Shown here piece by piece: positions 37,300 through 48,800 of a stretch of 64,000 nt of DNA. The stretch's first letter is position 1, and each line of letters starts with the position of its first letter. The notes beneath the pieces were generated by a model that saw only the letters and a program-made list of their open reading frames with translations, made no database searches and was not told where the DNA came from. The stretch is taken from NCBI GenBank assembly GCA_943737045.1, contig CALSFV010000397.1, positions 124,001-188,000 of the forward strand, read 5' to 3'. The position numbers were made by a program, and so were the translations under genes. This DNA is from Parapristionchus giblindavisi. Its lineage: Eukaryota > Nematoda > Chromadorea > Rhabditida > Diplogasteridae.

Positions 37300-38100
37300 C
37301 GTCAGCCATTTTTTAACCATCAGATGATGAAAAAATGAAATAAAAAAAGAGATTTAAATGCGACGCCGTCTGGCCTCAACGGTGACCCTAGCATAGGTGG
37401 ACACGATGTGGGAAAGGCTATGTGCACAAACTGGGGAATGGGGAGGGAAGGTTGTGTGGATGGGGGATTTTTTTTAGGCTGTGCGCAAATAAATTCGTTT
37501 TACGCGCCCACCTATGGACTCTATGTTCAAAATGAACATGACCACCATCATCAACAACCTTGAGAACCCGATCGCTAAAATTTGATTTTAACTGGGCTAG
37601 ACCCCACTGGCTATGCTCGGTTCTCTCTCAAGCGGACTCATATGAAAACAATGTACACTCTTCTATTGAATAACAACAATAACAGTATAAAGTCATGGAA
37701 CGCTCTTTTTAGATATTTTTTGTAACTTTTGATCCGGGAAATCAAGCATAGTCAAGGTTTGTAATTCATCAAGGAATATAACCATGATGTGTTGGTATAT
37801 TTAAATTACTTCACTGTTGTATAGTAATGACGCAATCGAAGTACACTTTTCGAGCACGTATGTTCTTTATTGAAATGGAGACCTCACCGAGGGCTGCCCA
37901 TGCAAAAAAATGAAATAGCTCGGACTCCGATTTCAAGCTGTAGCGGGCTGCAAATGTGAACCACAAAACATTTTTTAAGACTTCGAGGCCATACCGTTCT
38001 GGTCATTTAAAACTATAGTTCCTACAAGGGAAGCATAAGCCTACGTGTTGAGATTGAGTAGTTAGAATGTTTGCTGCGGGTCTGACAAGAATCAGAACTA
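37300..38100. other. Non-coding interval of nested transposon
   Basis: Contains CCTAGCATAGGTGG and a weak inverse CCCACCTATGGACTCTATG around 37390-37525. I recognise nothing else. Confidence 0.4.
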
Positions 38101-38103
38101 ACA

Positions 38104-38894
38104 AGGGGTTATTTGGGCTTGTTATCTTCACATAAGATGGCAGTAACATGACTGAAATCAGTCTTCGGTACTGATTAGGAATCAGATATAAATACTGCCC
38201 AATAGAGCAGAGCATCGAGAAAATCGATATTGAAATTCGGCCAGTCGATTCGAAAATTTGCGTGGCCTCCTACACAAACAATCCAGCTGGGTTTGTTTAC
38301 TCATCTATCAACTATTAAAACAACTGCCTATGTAGAGTAGTGGATAAGGTGTCTGCGTGCGACTGTCTTCTTTGTTCGATCCCTTGCAGCACTTTTATTT
38401 TGCTGTTTTTGTTTTGATTAATATGTTTTACTGTTACGAAAACCAGAGAAAAAGAACTTATTTTATCTTATCAGCGATTGTGAACTTTAATACTACTGCT
38501 ATGATATCCAATATGAGCCAGCTTTTATTTTTCTATATACCGCAACACGAACTACCGTACACTATAATAATGTGGCGAAGTTCATGGCAAATCCCGGTGC
38601 GTGTATTACGATTACGGTAGTGCGGGTTACGGTATCCAGAAAAAAAGCGGCTCACTGTTGATATAATAACAAATAGTATTTGGTATCGGACGCCCGAATT
38701 GTCCACTCCCTGACAGGCAAAATTAAACGCAGACATAAATTTTCGAATCGACGGGCCGAATTTCAATATCGATTTTTTCGAGGCTCAGCTCGAATGGACA
38801 GCATTTTAAAAAGGTATTCCTAATCAGTATCGAAGACTGATTTCAGTCATGCTACAGCCATCTCATGTGAAGAGAACAAGCCCAAAATATCCCC
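38104..38894. repeat. Third inverted repeat inside the nested transposon
   Basis: Left arm about 38104-38270 and right arm about 38738-38894. CTGAAATCAGTCTTCGGTAC pairs with GTATCGAAGACTGATTTCAG, and AAATCGATATTGAAATTCGG pairs with CCGAATTTCAATATCGATTT. It encloses about 470 bp, including a tRNA-like stretch and a smaller ACCGTA/TACGGT-containing region (38550-38640). Confidence 0.8.
38328..38396 (+). pseudogene. tRNA-like sequence (degenerate, Arg-like)
   Basis: TAGTGGATAAGGTGTCTG resembles the A-box/D-arm of arginine tRNAs, and TTGTTCGATCCC fits the B-box/T-loop about 35 nt later. Acceptor strands do not pair well and no clean anticodon stem forms. It is probably the head of an old SINE or a tRNA pseudogene carried by the enclosing inverted repeat. 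Confidence 0.4.
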
Positions 38895-38928
38895 AGATCG
38901 ACCAAAAATGGGGACGAGCTAGGGCCGA

Positions 38929-39120
38929 ATGGGGCCAAAGAATATTACGGTAATTATAGTTTTGTCCTCCGAATCCCTAAACTATTATCTCCCAGAGTAT
39001 TCTGAATTCCTGAATATCATCAGAGGCAAGAATCTACATGGACTGAAAGCAGTCCTAAAATGGATAAACCGACGTGGATTTCGCTACAATAGGAGTGGAA
39101 GCTACGTCATAAAGATATAA
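38929..39120 (+). other. Unassigned 63-codon open frame
   Basis: Opens with ATGGGGCC-type... no, the start codon reads as a near-cognate in GGCCGAATGGGGCC and the frame stops at TAA 39118. The product has a charged C-terminal half (KWINRRGFRYNRSG). No family recognised and no second copy in the window. Could be a decayed exon of the transposon or chance. Confidence 0.2.
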
Positions 39121-39702
39121 TGTTCAAGAATTATGTCAAGAAGTGTTGGGTAATCAACGGCAAGTCCAACCGGGGAGGATATGCCTTCTACCCCCTACTT
39201 CAGGCCCCACCCCCAATCTGGGCTTCTGCAGTAGTGTTCGAAAAGCGCACTCCGAATGCGTCATCATTATGCAGCAGTGAACTAATTTAATTATGACAAC
39301 ACATCATGGTTGTATTTCTTGAACAGTTGCACACATTGACTAAACTATCTTGATATCTTTCCTAGATTAAGTTACAAAAAAAATGAAATAAAGCGTCCTA
39401 CGACTTTATGGTGAAAGTCTATACAGCTACACGGGGAAGATGCATCCGATGTCGGCTTTTAGCGTGATGGACGCCGAACTGGTAGCAGAAGACGCACACC
39501 TAAACAAGGTACAATGAACAAAGTTAATCGATAAACAATGATAGCTAATGTATCGTTACATTTACCTTACACAGAGAATGTGAAGCAAGCTTGCCGCAAG
39601 TATCGGGCAAACTTACGGGGAATATCGCCGCAACCTGACCCAACCCTTGCCGTAAACTTGCCCGGCACAAAACAAGTAAAATATATTCTGCCAGTAACTT
39701 GC

Positions 39703-39736
39703 TTCATCCTTGCTCCATAAATAGAGCAAGGATGAA
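39703..39736. other. 13-bp perfect hairpin
   Basis: TTCATCCTTGCTC and its exact complement around an 8-nt loop. Lies in a region of repeated CTTGC/GCAAG words (39590-39740) inside the nested transposon. Confidence 0.65.
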
Positions 39737-39847
39737 ACAAATAATCGGCAATTAACCCTAAACAGAGCTCTAAGGCAACAACGAAGCAATTTATTCGCAA
39801 TTTACGAGACTGTTACATGTTTGCGGCATGCTTGCTCAAGATTCTCG

Positions 39848-39902
39848 TACGCCGTAACCTCCGCCGTAACGACGGAGACGCGGCGGAGGAGGTTACGGCG
39901 TA
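39848..39902. other. GC-rich long hairpin
   Basis: TACGCCGTAACCTCCGCCG pairs with CGGCGGAGGAGGTTACGGCGTA, leaving a 3-bp bulge and a loop of about 14 nt. A strong isolated structure in the nested transposon. Confidence 0.75.
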
Positions 39903-39904
39903 GG

Positions 39905-40424
39905 CACGTAAGGTAAACGATGCATAAGAAATCAATAAAACATCATCTAACCCATCCACTTTGCGCAGACACCTCGGAAACGGCTTGAGGACGAAGCGAT
40001 AAGACGCTGAAACATGAAACAATTAACGGTCTCAAAATCAAACACTTAATCTTGCCTTACGACTTAATTGGCATAAATACTTAATACTTACAATTAAATA
40101 CCCTTGACATTTCATAAGTAGTAAGATGCTTACCGTTCTAGTAGAAGTGAATTGAGCGGGTCCATCTTGAGAGAGCCGAGATATCCCTGTAACATTAAAT
40201 TAATGAAAAAGCAACAAGCACAGTTAATGAAGGAGCGAAAACATCTACACTCTACTCAACTAGCAAAATACTTTGTAAAATAGAATACAAACTAGAAATG
40301 CAACGAAAACAACATTATTTAGTTGAAAAACTTCCATGGCGAGTATGCCGACATGAACTAACAAGAAAGAAATTAGCAAACATCGCCGACCTATTTTACG
40401 GCTCTCGGTGAAACGGCTCGATTT
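39905..40424. other. Non-coding interval before the right end of the nested transposon
   Basis: AT-rich sequence with no repeat, RNA or coding signal that I can support. Confidence 0.4.
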
Positions 40425-40544
40425 ACAGTAGTTGAGCCATTATTGAAGCCAAAAAAACAGCTCAACTTTGCGACTAAAATAATAGCCGCACTTCGAACCA
40501 AATTATTGGCTCAACTACTAAAATAATGGCTCAACTTTTCACTC
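40425..40544. repeat. Right subterminal repeats of nested transposon
   Basis: Several copies of TTGAGCCATTATT, GCTCAACTTT and CCAAATTATTGGCTCAAC, matching the words in the left subterminal block. Clustering at both ends supports a role in end recognition. Confidence 0.7.
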
Positions 40545-40579
40545 TTGACCAAATTAATGGCCCCCCTAAAAATGCGGAG
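40545..40579. repeat. Right terminal inverted repeat of nested transposon
   Basis: Complement of the left terminus. Reads CCAAATTAATGGCCCCCC toward the outside. Confidence 0.88.
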
Positions 40580-43500
40580 ACACTTTATGTTGTGCAAATG
40601 TAGAGTATATATGCCGCTAGAATATGAGTAGAAGAGTGCATAATTAGTTCAGTCCGAGATGGTGTTTATATGTAATATTACGATGTTCAATTAACTTTAG
40701 ATATTGTAAAAATGTAGATACACCCACTGTTCATCATCAAGAATCAACGTTATATACATAAGGGGGTTATGATCATGCTAGTTATAATATCCATGTACAC
40801 TATTTCAATAAGTAAGGTTTGGTGGTTACCTGAAAAGACTTTGATAACGGGAACACTATAGAAGGGCATGATTTCACCTATAGGCATTGTGTCATATTCA
40901 TGTATTAAACATGTATTTCATCAGCGCACATCTCAAAATAATAGAAAAACAAAAGGGACAACAGGTTTGGACTATGATTCATATAGGTGTATTTACATAA
41001 TGGAAGGTGTATGAACCCAGTATATCAACCACCACTGATCGTCCAATAGCGATAGGGTGTGTACTGCAAGATCTACATTCTTTAGTTATTCACCTTTAGT
41101 GATATCTCATGTAAATCCAGTGAAATGAACAGAAACATAGTTGTATGCCACAGCGTTAGTACTATTATAAAAATAAGTAGCTATCTTAGCGTATGTCCAC
41201 TATTAAGACATCTATTATGTATTGTTTCTAGAGCACAAATACATAATTAGAGGTTGTTTTCTAGATTTTTTAGTGCTATTGAGGGGCTTATCTCTATCAC
41301 TCCTTATTTACCACCACCTTCACCATGTATGAATAAATAAAGTCCCAAGGCGACTTATTCCAGGTCGACCTCTGACCCGATGAATAAAGAAAGGAACGAT
41401 AATTCAACGTGAAGTACAGTTTATAAAAGCATGCAAATGTACTCTAGTAAAAAATATGATAGTTTGAACATTCTGAGGAGAATGTGAATTGGCAACTCGT
41501 CGATTCAACCGACGAGTGGCGCTGGATAGGGTCGAACTTCGAAAAAAAAGTAAGGATATGACACTTGCATGGTTGTAATAGGCCTGTTACATTTCATCGT
41601 GTAATCTTTTCCCGTAATATCTTTCGCGCATTTTCGTTGAGCTTTGTCTCTTTTGATTTGTGTAGCTTGATCAAATCAATATATAATTCGTATGCCATGC
41701 ACTGTTAAAGTAGGCGTATTTTTTCGTTATATAGGTTCTAATTGGCTAAAAAACTTCACCTTCCCGATGTAGGGTTTACTTGTGTTACATGTTAGCTGTA
41801 GAACATATTGGGCTTAATCTATGATTTATTAATAAAAAATGACGAATTAGATTTATTTCAATCACTCAGAGATCAATTACCTTAATTTGCCGTATCACAA
41901 ATTAAGCTCTATTTATAATACTATTGCTATATTTCTTATATCTCCTGTTATTAGTATGTTTTATGTTGGACTGGTTAATATTTACTCTTTAACATTTCAG
42001 GTCCATTGTCAGTTATAAAATGAATATTTTTTCTTCTTTCTTGTAACACTGATATCTCTTCAAGAATTTATTTTGATGTATCCGAAATATATGAACATTC
42101 GTTGAAATATGTTTACGACAGTATCTCTTCGATCTATCGGCTATTTCCATGATTTACTTCTAGAGTGACATACAATCCTGATAGAAGGAAATTCTCATTT
42201 CTAACGTTTTTTTTAAATGCTTATAGAATGTTAAGTGCTTTATTGAATTCGAGGAAAAGGGAAAAATTTATTTATATCTTATTTGTAGAGTAAGATTTTA
42301 TGCGACGTAGAGATATTTATCTATTATTATATACCGCGTTTTTCCTGTAAAAACGCTTAAAATTATAATATAAGTTCGGTTTAGAATATTGAGATTTGAT
42401 TGTAATGTATTTTTGTTGTAATCTGTTCATGCCAACTATAATTATTATGAATAGTGCATGTTATTCTTCTTCTGATTTAGTTACTAAAACTGAATGAACC
42501 GTCTCCATCTTTATTCTTAATAAAGACTAATTAAGAATTATCTCTAAGTAATAAAACTTAATCAACCGTGTAAAAAAGAGAAAGCATTGTTTTATGTATT
42601 GTTTTAATGTGATGCTCAACTTGTCTCGATCAACTTGTCTTTAATCATTCATAAACGTATATTTGTATCTCTTGTTGTTGTGATTGAATATGGGAATGGT
42701 TGATTGAACTAGTGAGTAGGTAGGGAGGGATAAGGGTAATTATTCATTTTGTGAATATAAGTGCCCTGGTTAAATCTCTTCCTCATAATACGAGATGACT
42801 CTTACCATACCATCTGCCCAAATATTCACGTACTCGCGAGTTGTGTGGTTTGAGTATTTATATAAAACTTTATCACTACTAATATAAGTTGAGATATCCT
42901 ATTTACGTAATCACTAGTTACATTAAGATTTTACTAGGATTGTCTCAGTTTATATTTAATGGGTTCGTTTATTATGGGTGTCATGAAAGAAAGTGAATAA
43001 ATGATTTGGCTGCTGTATCTCTCTGACTGTTATTATCATGATAGCGTAGTGGAGAATTTATTAGAATAGTGTATTGTAATAGATATACTGATCATCATAG
43101 GTTGTAATCAGTCGATTATTCATTGTTGACTTTAAAATATATGTATGTGTATTATATGTGTCGCTAATGATGATGCGATATTTCATGAGAGTGGTTTTAT
43201 TTTATGCTTTGTTTCAATGTGATGATCAACTTGTCTTTAATCATTCATACACGCATATTTATATCTCTTGTTGTTGTGATTAAATATGGGAATGGAACTA
43301 GTGAGTAGGAATAGAGAGATATAAGGGTAATTAATCATTTTGTGAATATAGGTGTACAGTCTAAATCTCTTTCTCATATTTCGAAATGACTCTTGATCAT
43401 ACCATCTGCCAATATATTCAAGGCCTCGCAAGATGGCTGGTTTGAGTATTTATATCTATCACTATTGATGAGTGATAGAGACTAAAACCTCTCTTCAATT

Positions 43501-45795
43501 ATTAGTTATGAAATTCACATGTTTCATTTGTAACATTTTAAAATCTCTACTCATTATGTGGTTTTTATAGTAGCGTCTCCCTCTTCTTTATTCCTTTCGG
43601 CAGAGATAGACACGAAGGGTCTCGTCTCATCTTTCCTTTTTTGTTTACCATTCTTCATCTCTACTAATTTCAGTTGGAGTAACCTAATTACGTAATCACT
43701 AGTTAAATCATGGTTTCATTCTGCTTTATCTGCTTCATCTATTATCAATTATCTATTTATTATATTTTATTATATTTATATTATCTATTTATCTGCTGGG
43801 TTTTTTTCATTATGAATGTGCTCACAGAAAATGAATGTCTTGTCTCTTTGAATGTTAATTGTCAGGGCGATGTAGTAATTGGATGAAGAGAATTAATTAG
43901 AATGAGATATTGTGACAGTTATAGTGATCACCGTATACTCTTACCTTTTCCTTTCATTGTTTCCTTTAATATATTTATGTTCGACATATGCTCTGCTAAA
44001 GAAGATGATATTTCATGAGAGTGTTTTTATTGATAGAGAAGAAGGTTTTTTATGTGTTGTTTTGATGTGTCTCGATCAACTTGTATTTAATAATTCGTAA
44101 ACCTATATTTATATCTCTTGTTGTTGGGATTGGTTATGGGAATGAATGGTAAAACTAGTAAATAGGAAGAGAGGGATGAGAGTAATTAATCATCTTCTGT
44201 AGAAGAAGAGCCTTCTCCTTAACCTTGTACTTATCCTTCTCCCTCTTATCTGTAAATAGGAGTCTTTGGAACAGCCGGCTTCCCTCTCCTCTCTCGCTAT
44301 CTTTACATTCCGTAGAAAGGATTATGAGAAGGATTTTTCTCTCTACTCACTACAACGAACTCTCTCTCTCTCTACTGAGTGCAACGAAGTCTCTCTCTCT
44401 CTCTCTCTCTCTACCTCTCTCTACCTCTCTCTCCTGCGGGAGAAGTACCTTCTTCTTCTTCTTCTTATCCTTATCCTTCACTCCTCTCATGACAGTCGCA
44501 CAAGAGCTTAGAGAGAGAGAGGGAGTGCAAGATTTATCAGTGGATTAGGGATAGAGATACCGCAAAAAGGGTAGGGGAGAGGGGGAGAAATAAAGGCAGA
44601 GGGTGACCTTCTCCTAATCCTCTGTTCTAGTCGGTAGAGAGAGGGATTCCGAGAGAAACGAAGGAGAGGGAGAGAGGCCGTGGTATACTGTAGAATCGGT
44701 TATATGTAAATTGCGAAATGATTTATTGTAGTTAGATGTAGAGATAATATAAAATAGGGTCCTTCTTCTTCTTATCCTTATCCTTCACTCCTCTCTTGAC
44801 AGACGCACAAGAGCTTAGAGAGAGAGGGTATAAGATATATCAGTGGATTAGAGATAGATACCGCAAAAAGGCTAGGGAGAGGGGAGAAACGAAGGCAGAG
44901 GGTGTCCTTATCCTTATCCTCTGTTGTAGTCAGTAAAGAGAGAGAGACTTCGTTGAACTCAGTAGAGGGAGAGAGAGACAAGAGCTTAGAGAGAGAGGGT
45001 GTAAGATGTATCAGTGGATTAGAGAGAGATATACCGCAAAAAGGCTAGGGAGAGGGATTCCGAGAGAGAAACGATGGCAGAGAGGTGACCCTATCCTAAT
45101 CCTCTGTTCTAGTCGGTAGAGAGAGAGGAGGAGGAAGAGGTAGAGGGAGGCCGTGGTATACTGTAGAATCGGGTATATGCAAATTGCGAAATGATTTATT
45201 ATAGTTAGATGTAGAGATAGTGTAAAAGAGAGAGGGTATAGAGAAGCAGAGTGAGTTTCAATGTATGGGAGGAGGCCCCGCCCACAATTAGTTTAGTCTC
45301 TAGTCTCGTCAGTCCCCCGTGCGGTTGTGCTGCTGTGGTGAGTCTTTGTTAATTACTTTATTTTATTATTTCGATTGATTTTATCATTGATCTACCAAAA
45401 AATCAATAATATGAATCATTGATCTACAAAAAATCGATAATGTGATGATTATCGATTTTTTCAAATTACTGTATTTGTACTGTACTTGTACTGTACTTGT
45501 ACTGTACTTGTTGATTACTGTATTACTGATTACTGTACTTGTACTATACTTGTTGATTACTGTAGTAATTGATTAGGATGATTTTATTGATTGACTGATA
45601 AGAGTTGTCAATCATTATTATCATTTTTATTGATCTACAAAAAATCAATATAAAAAATCGATACAAAAAAATCGATATAAAAATCGATAAGCTCCGCCCC
45701 CTAAAGGGGCGTGGCCGACGGTGATTGGCTGACACAGGCTCCGCCCCCAAAAAAGGGGCGGAGCTAAAATGTCAGTCAAGCTGACCTATACTACT

Positions 45796-45801
45796 GTTGT
45801 T
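45796..45801. repeat. Target-site duplication GTTGTT (right of palindrome)
   Basis: The first six satellite bases after the element. The monomer continues AATCAATCAATATG, which completes the interrupted left copy. Confidence 0.88.
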
Positions 45802-48800
45802 AATCAATCAATATGATGCGTGAAGGACCTCATACTTGTCGAAAGACTCGGTCTGAAACAATAACTATATAATTAAATCCATTATATTCGTCTTCAGCAG
45901 AAACACAGTATCATAATACGATACAGTACTGAGAGATTGAAGATTGAAATCACAACAACACGTAAACATCTTTATTCGGTATCCGTCAATCAATAATTCA
46001 CTCTATTACCTTGTCGAGTTTACATCGTTGTTGATCAATCAATATGATGCGTGAAGGACCTCATACTTTTCGAAAGACTCGGTCTGAAACAGTAACTATA
46101 TAATAAAATCCATTATATTCTTCTTCAGCACAAATACAGTATCATAATACGATACAGTACTGAGAGAAGATCAAAGATTAAAATCACAACAACACGTAAA
46201 CATCTTTATTCGGTATCGGTCAATCAATAATTCACTGTATTACCTTGTAGATTTTACATCGTTGTTAATCAATCAATATGATGCGTGAAGGACCTCATAC
46301 TTGTCGAAAGACTCGGTCTGAAACAATAACTATATAATTAAATCCATTATACTCGTCTTCAGCAGAAACACAGTATCATAATACGATACAGTACTGAGAG
46401 ATTGAAGATTGAAATCACAACAACACGTAAACATCTTTATTCGGTATCCGTCAATCAATAATTCACTCTATTACCTTGTCGAGTTTACATCGTTGTTGAT
46501 CAATCAATATGATGCGTGAAGGACCTCATACTTTTCGAAAGACTCGGTCTGAAACAGTAACTATATAATAAAATCCATTATATTCTTCTTCAGCACAAAT
46601 ACAGTATCATAATACGATACAGTACTGAGAGAAGATCAAAGATTAAAATCACAACAACACGTAAACATCTTTATTCGGTATCGGCCAATCAATAATTCAC
46701 TGTATTACCTTGTAGATTTTACATCGTTGTTAATCAATCAATATGATGCGTGAAGGACCTCATACTTGTCGAAAGACTCGGTTTGAAATAATAACTATAT
46801 AATTAAATCCATTATATTCGTCTTCAGCAGAAACACAGTATCATAATACGATACAGTACTGAGAGAAGATCAAAGATTGAAATCACAACAACACGTAAAC
46901 ATCTTTATTCGGTATCGGCCAATCAATAATTCACTGTATTTCCTTGTAGATTTTACATCGTTGTTAATCAATCAATATGATGCGTGAAGGACCTCATACT
47001 TGTCGAAAGACTCGGTTTGAAATAATAACTATATAATTAAATCCATCATATTCGTCTTCAGCAGAAACACAGTATCATAATACGATACAGTAATGAGAGA
47101 TTAAAGATTGAAATCACAACAACACGTAAACATCTTTATTCGGTATCGGTCAATCAATAATTCACTGTATTACCTTGTCGAGTTTACGTCGTTGTTGATC
47201 AATCAATATGATGCGTGAAGGACCTCATACTTTTCGAAAGACTCGGTCTGAAACAGTAACTATATAATTAAATCCATTATATTCGTCTTCAGCAGAAACA
47301 CAGTATAATAATACGATACAGTACTGAGAGAAGATCAAAGATTAAAATCACAACAACACGTAAACATCTTTATTCGGTATCGGTCAATCAATAATTCACT
47401 GTATTACCTTGTAGATTTTACATCGTTGTTAATCAATCAATATGATGCGTGAAGGACCTCATACTTGTCGAAAGACTCGGTCTGAAACAATAACTATATA
47501 ATTAAATCCATTATATTCGTCTTCAGCAGAAACACAGTATCATAATACGATACAGTACTGAGAGATCAAAGATTGAAATCACAACAACACGTAAACATCT
47601 TTATTCGGTATCCGTCAATCAATAATTCACTCTATTACCTTGTCGAGTTTACATCGCTGTTGATCAATCAATATGATGCGTAAAGGACCTCATACTTGTC
47701 GAAAGACTCGGTTTGAAATAATAACTATATAATTAAATCCATTATATTCGTCTTCAGCAGAAACACAGTATAATAATACGATACAGTACTGAGAGAAGAT
47801 CAAAGATTAAAATCACAACAACACGTAAACATCTTTATTCGGTATCGGTCAATCAATAATTCACTGTATTACCTTGTAGATTTTACATCGTTGTTAATCA
47901 ATCAATATGATGCGTGAAGGACCTCATACTTTTCGAAAGACTCGGTTTGAAATAATAACTATATAATTAAATCCATTATATTCGTCTTCAGCAGAAACAC
48001 AGTATCATAATACGATACAGTACTGAGAGATTAAAGATTGAAATCACAACAACACGTAAACATCTTTATTCGGTATCCGTCAATCAATAATTCACTCTAT
48101 TACCTTGTCGAGTTTACATCGCTGTTGATCAATCAATATGATGCGTAAAGGACCTCATACTTGTCGAAAGACTCGGTCTGAAACAATAACTATATAATTA
48201 AATCCATTATATTCATCTTCAGCACAAATACAGTATCATAATACGATACAGTACTGAGAGAAGATCAAAGATTAAAATCACAACAACACGTAAACATCTT
48301 TATTCGGTATCGGTCAATCAATAATTCACTGTATTACCTTGTCGAGTTTACGTCGTTGTTGATTAATCAATATGATGCGTGAAGGACCTCATACTTTTCG
48401 AAAGACTCGGTCTGAAACAGTAACTATATAATTAAATCCATTATATTCGTCTTCAGCAGAAACACAGTATCATAATACGATACAGTACTGAGAGATCAAA
48501 GATTGAAATCACAACAACACGTAAACATCTTTATTCGGTATCCGTCAATCAATAATTCACTCTATTACCTTGTCGAGTTTACATCGCTGTTGATCAATCA
48601 ATATGATGCGTAAAGGACCTCATACTTGTCGAAAGACTCGGTTTGAAATAATAACTATATAATTAAATCCATTATATTCGTCTTCAGCAGAAACACAGTA
48701 TAATAATACGATACAGTACTGAGAGAAGATCAAAGATTAAAATCACAACAACACGTAAACATCTTTATTCGGTATCGGTCAATCAATAATTCACTGTATT

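Larger units (their letters stand above)
35522..40579. mobile_element. Nested 5058-bp TIR transposon in the right arm
   Basis: Begins CTCCGCATTTTTAGGGGG and ends with the complement. Terminal inverted repeats are about 35 bp (35522-35556 and 40545-40579), with one mismatch in GCCAATAATTTGG versus GCCATTAATTTGG. The flanking AC occurs once in the intact left arm (ATAAACACACTTTATG) and twice here, so the insertion makes a 2-bp duplication. Subterminal regions at both ends carry many copies of GAGCCATTAATTTGG-like words. No transposase frame is visible; the longest open frames are about 60-124 codons and lie on inverted-repeat DNA, so this is a non-autonomous element of unassigned superfamily. 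Confidence 0.85.
24610..45795. mobile_element. Giant palindromic element with Maverick/Polinton-like ends
   Basis: A 21186-bp unit, about 16.1 kb without a later nested insertion. It begins AGTAGTATAGG and ends with its complement CCTATACTACT. It is flanked by GTTGTT on both sides, and removing it restores a normal satellite monomer (ACATC-GTTGTT-AATCAATC). A 6-bp target duplication and 5'-AG...CT-3' ends are hallmarks of Polintons/Mavericks. Almost the whole element is one inverted repeat: left arm 24610-32614 (8005 bp), spacer 32615-32739, right arm 32740-45795 (7996 bp plus a 5060-bp insertion). No polymerase B, integrase, ATPase, protease or capsid gene is visible, so it would be non-autonomous. 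Another 6-bp-duplication superfamily, or a non-transposon origin, cannot be excluded. Confidence 0.65.
32740..45795. repeat. Right arm of giant inverted repeat, interrupted by a 5-kb transposon
   Basis: Inverted copy of the left arm, carrying in inverse order the telomere-like arrays, AT-rich core, diverged repeats, CT/GA-rich block and GC hairpins. The only large difference is the nested element 35522-40579 plus its 2-bp duplication. Confidence 0.95.

Noticed and set aside
24610..45795. LTR retrotransposon or assembly-only chimera
   Set aside because: The repeats are inverted, not direct, and there is no primer-binding site or polyprotein. A one-arm insertion, arm-specific differences and an exact 6-bp duplication argue against a simple artefact, although read-level proof is still missing.
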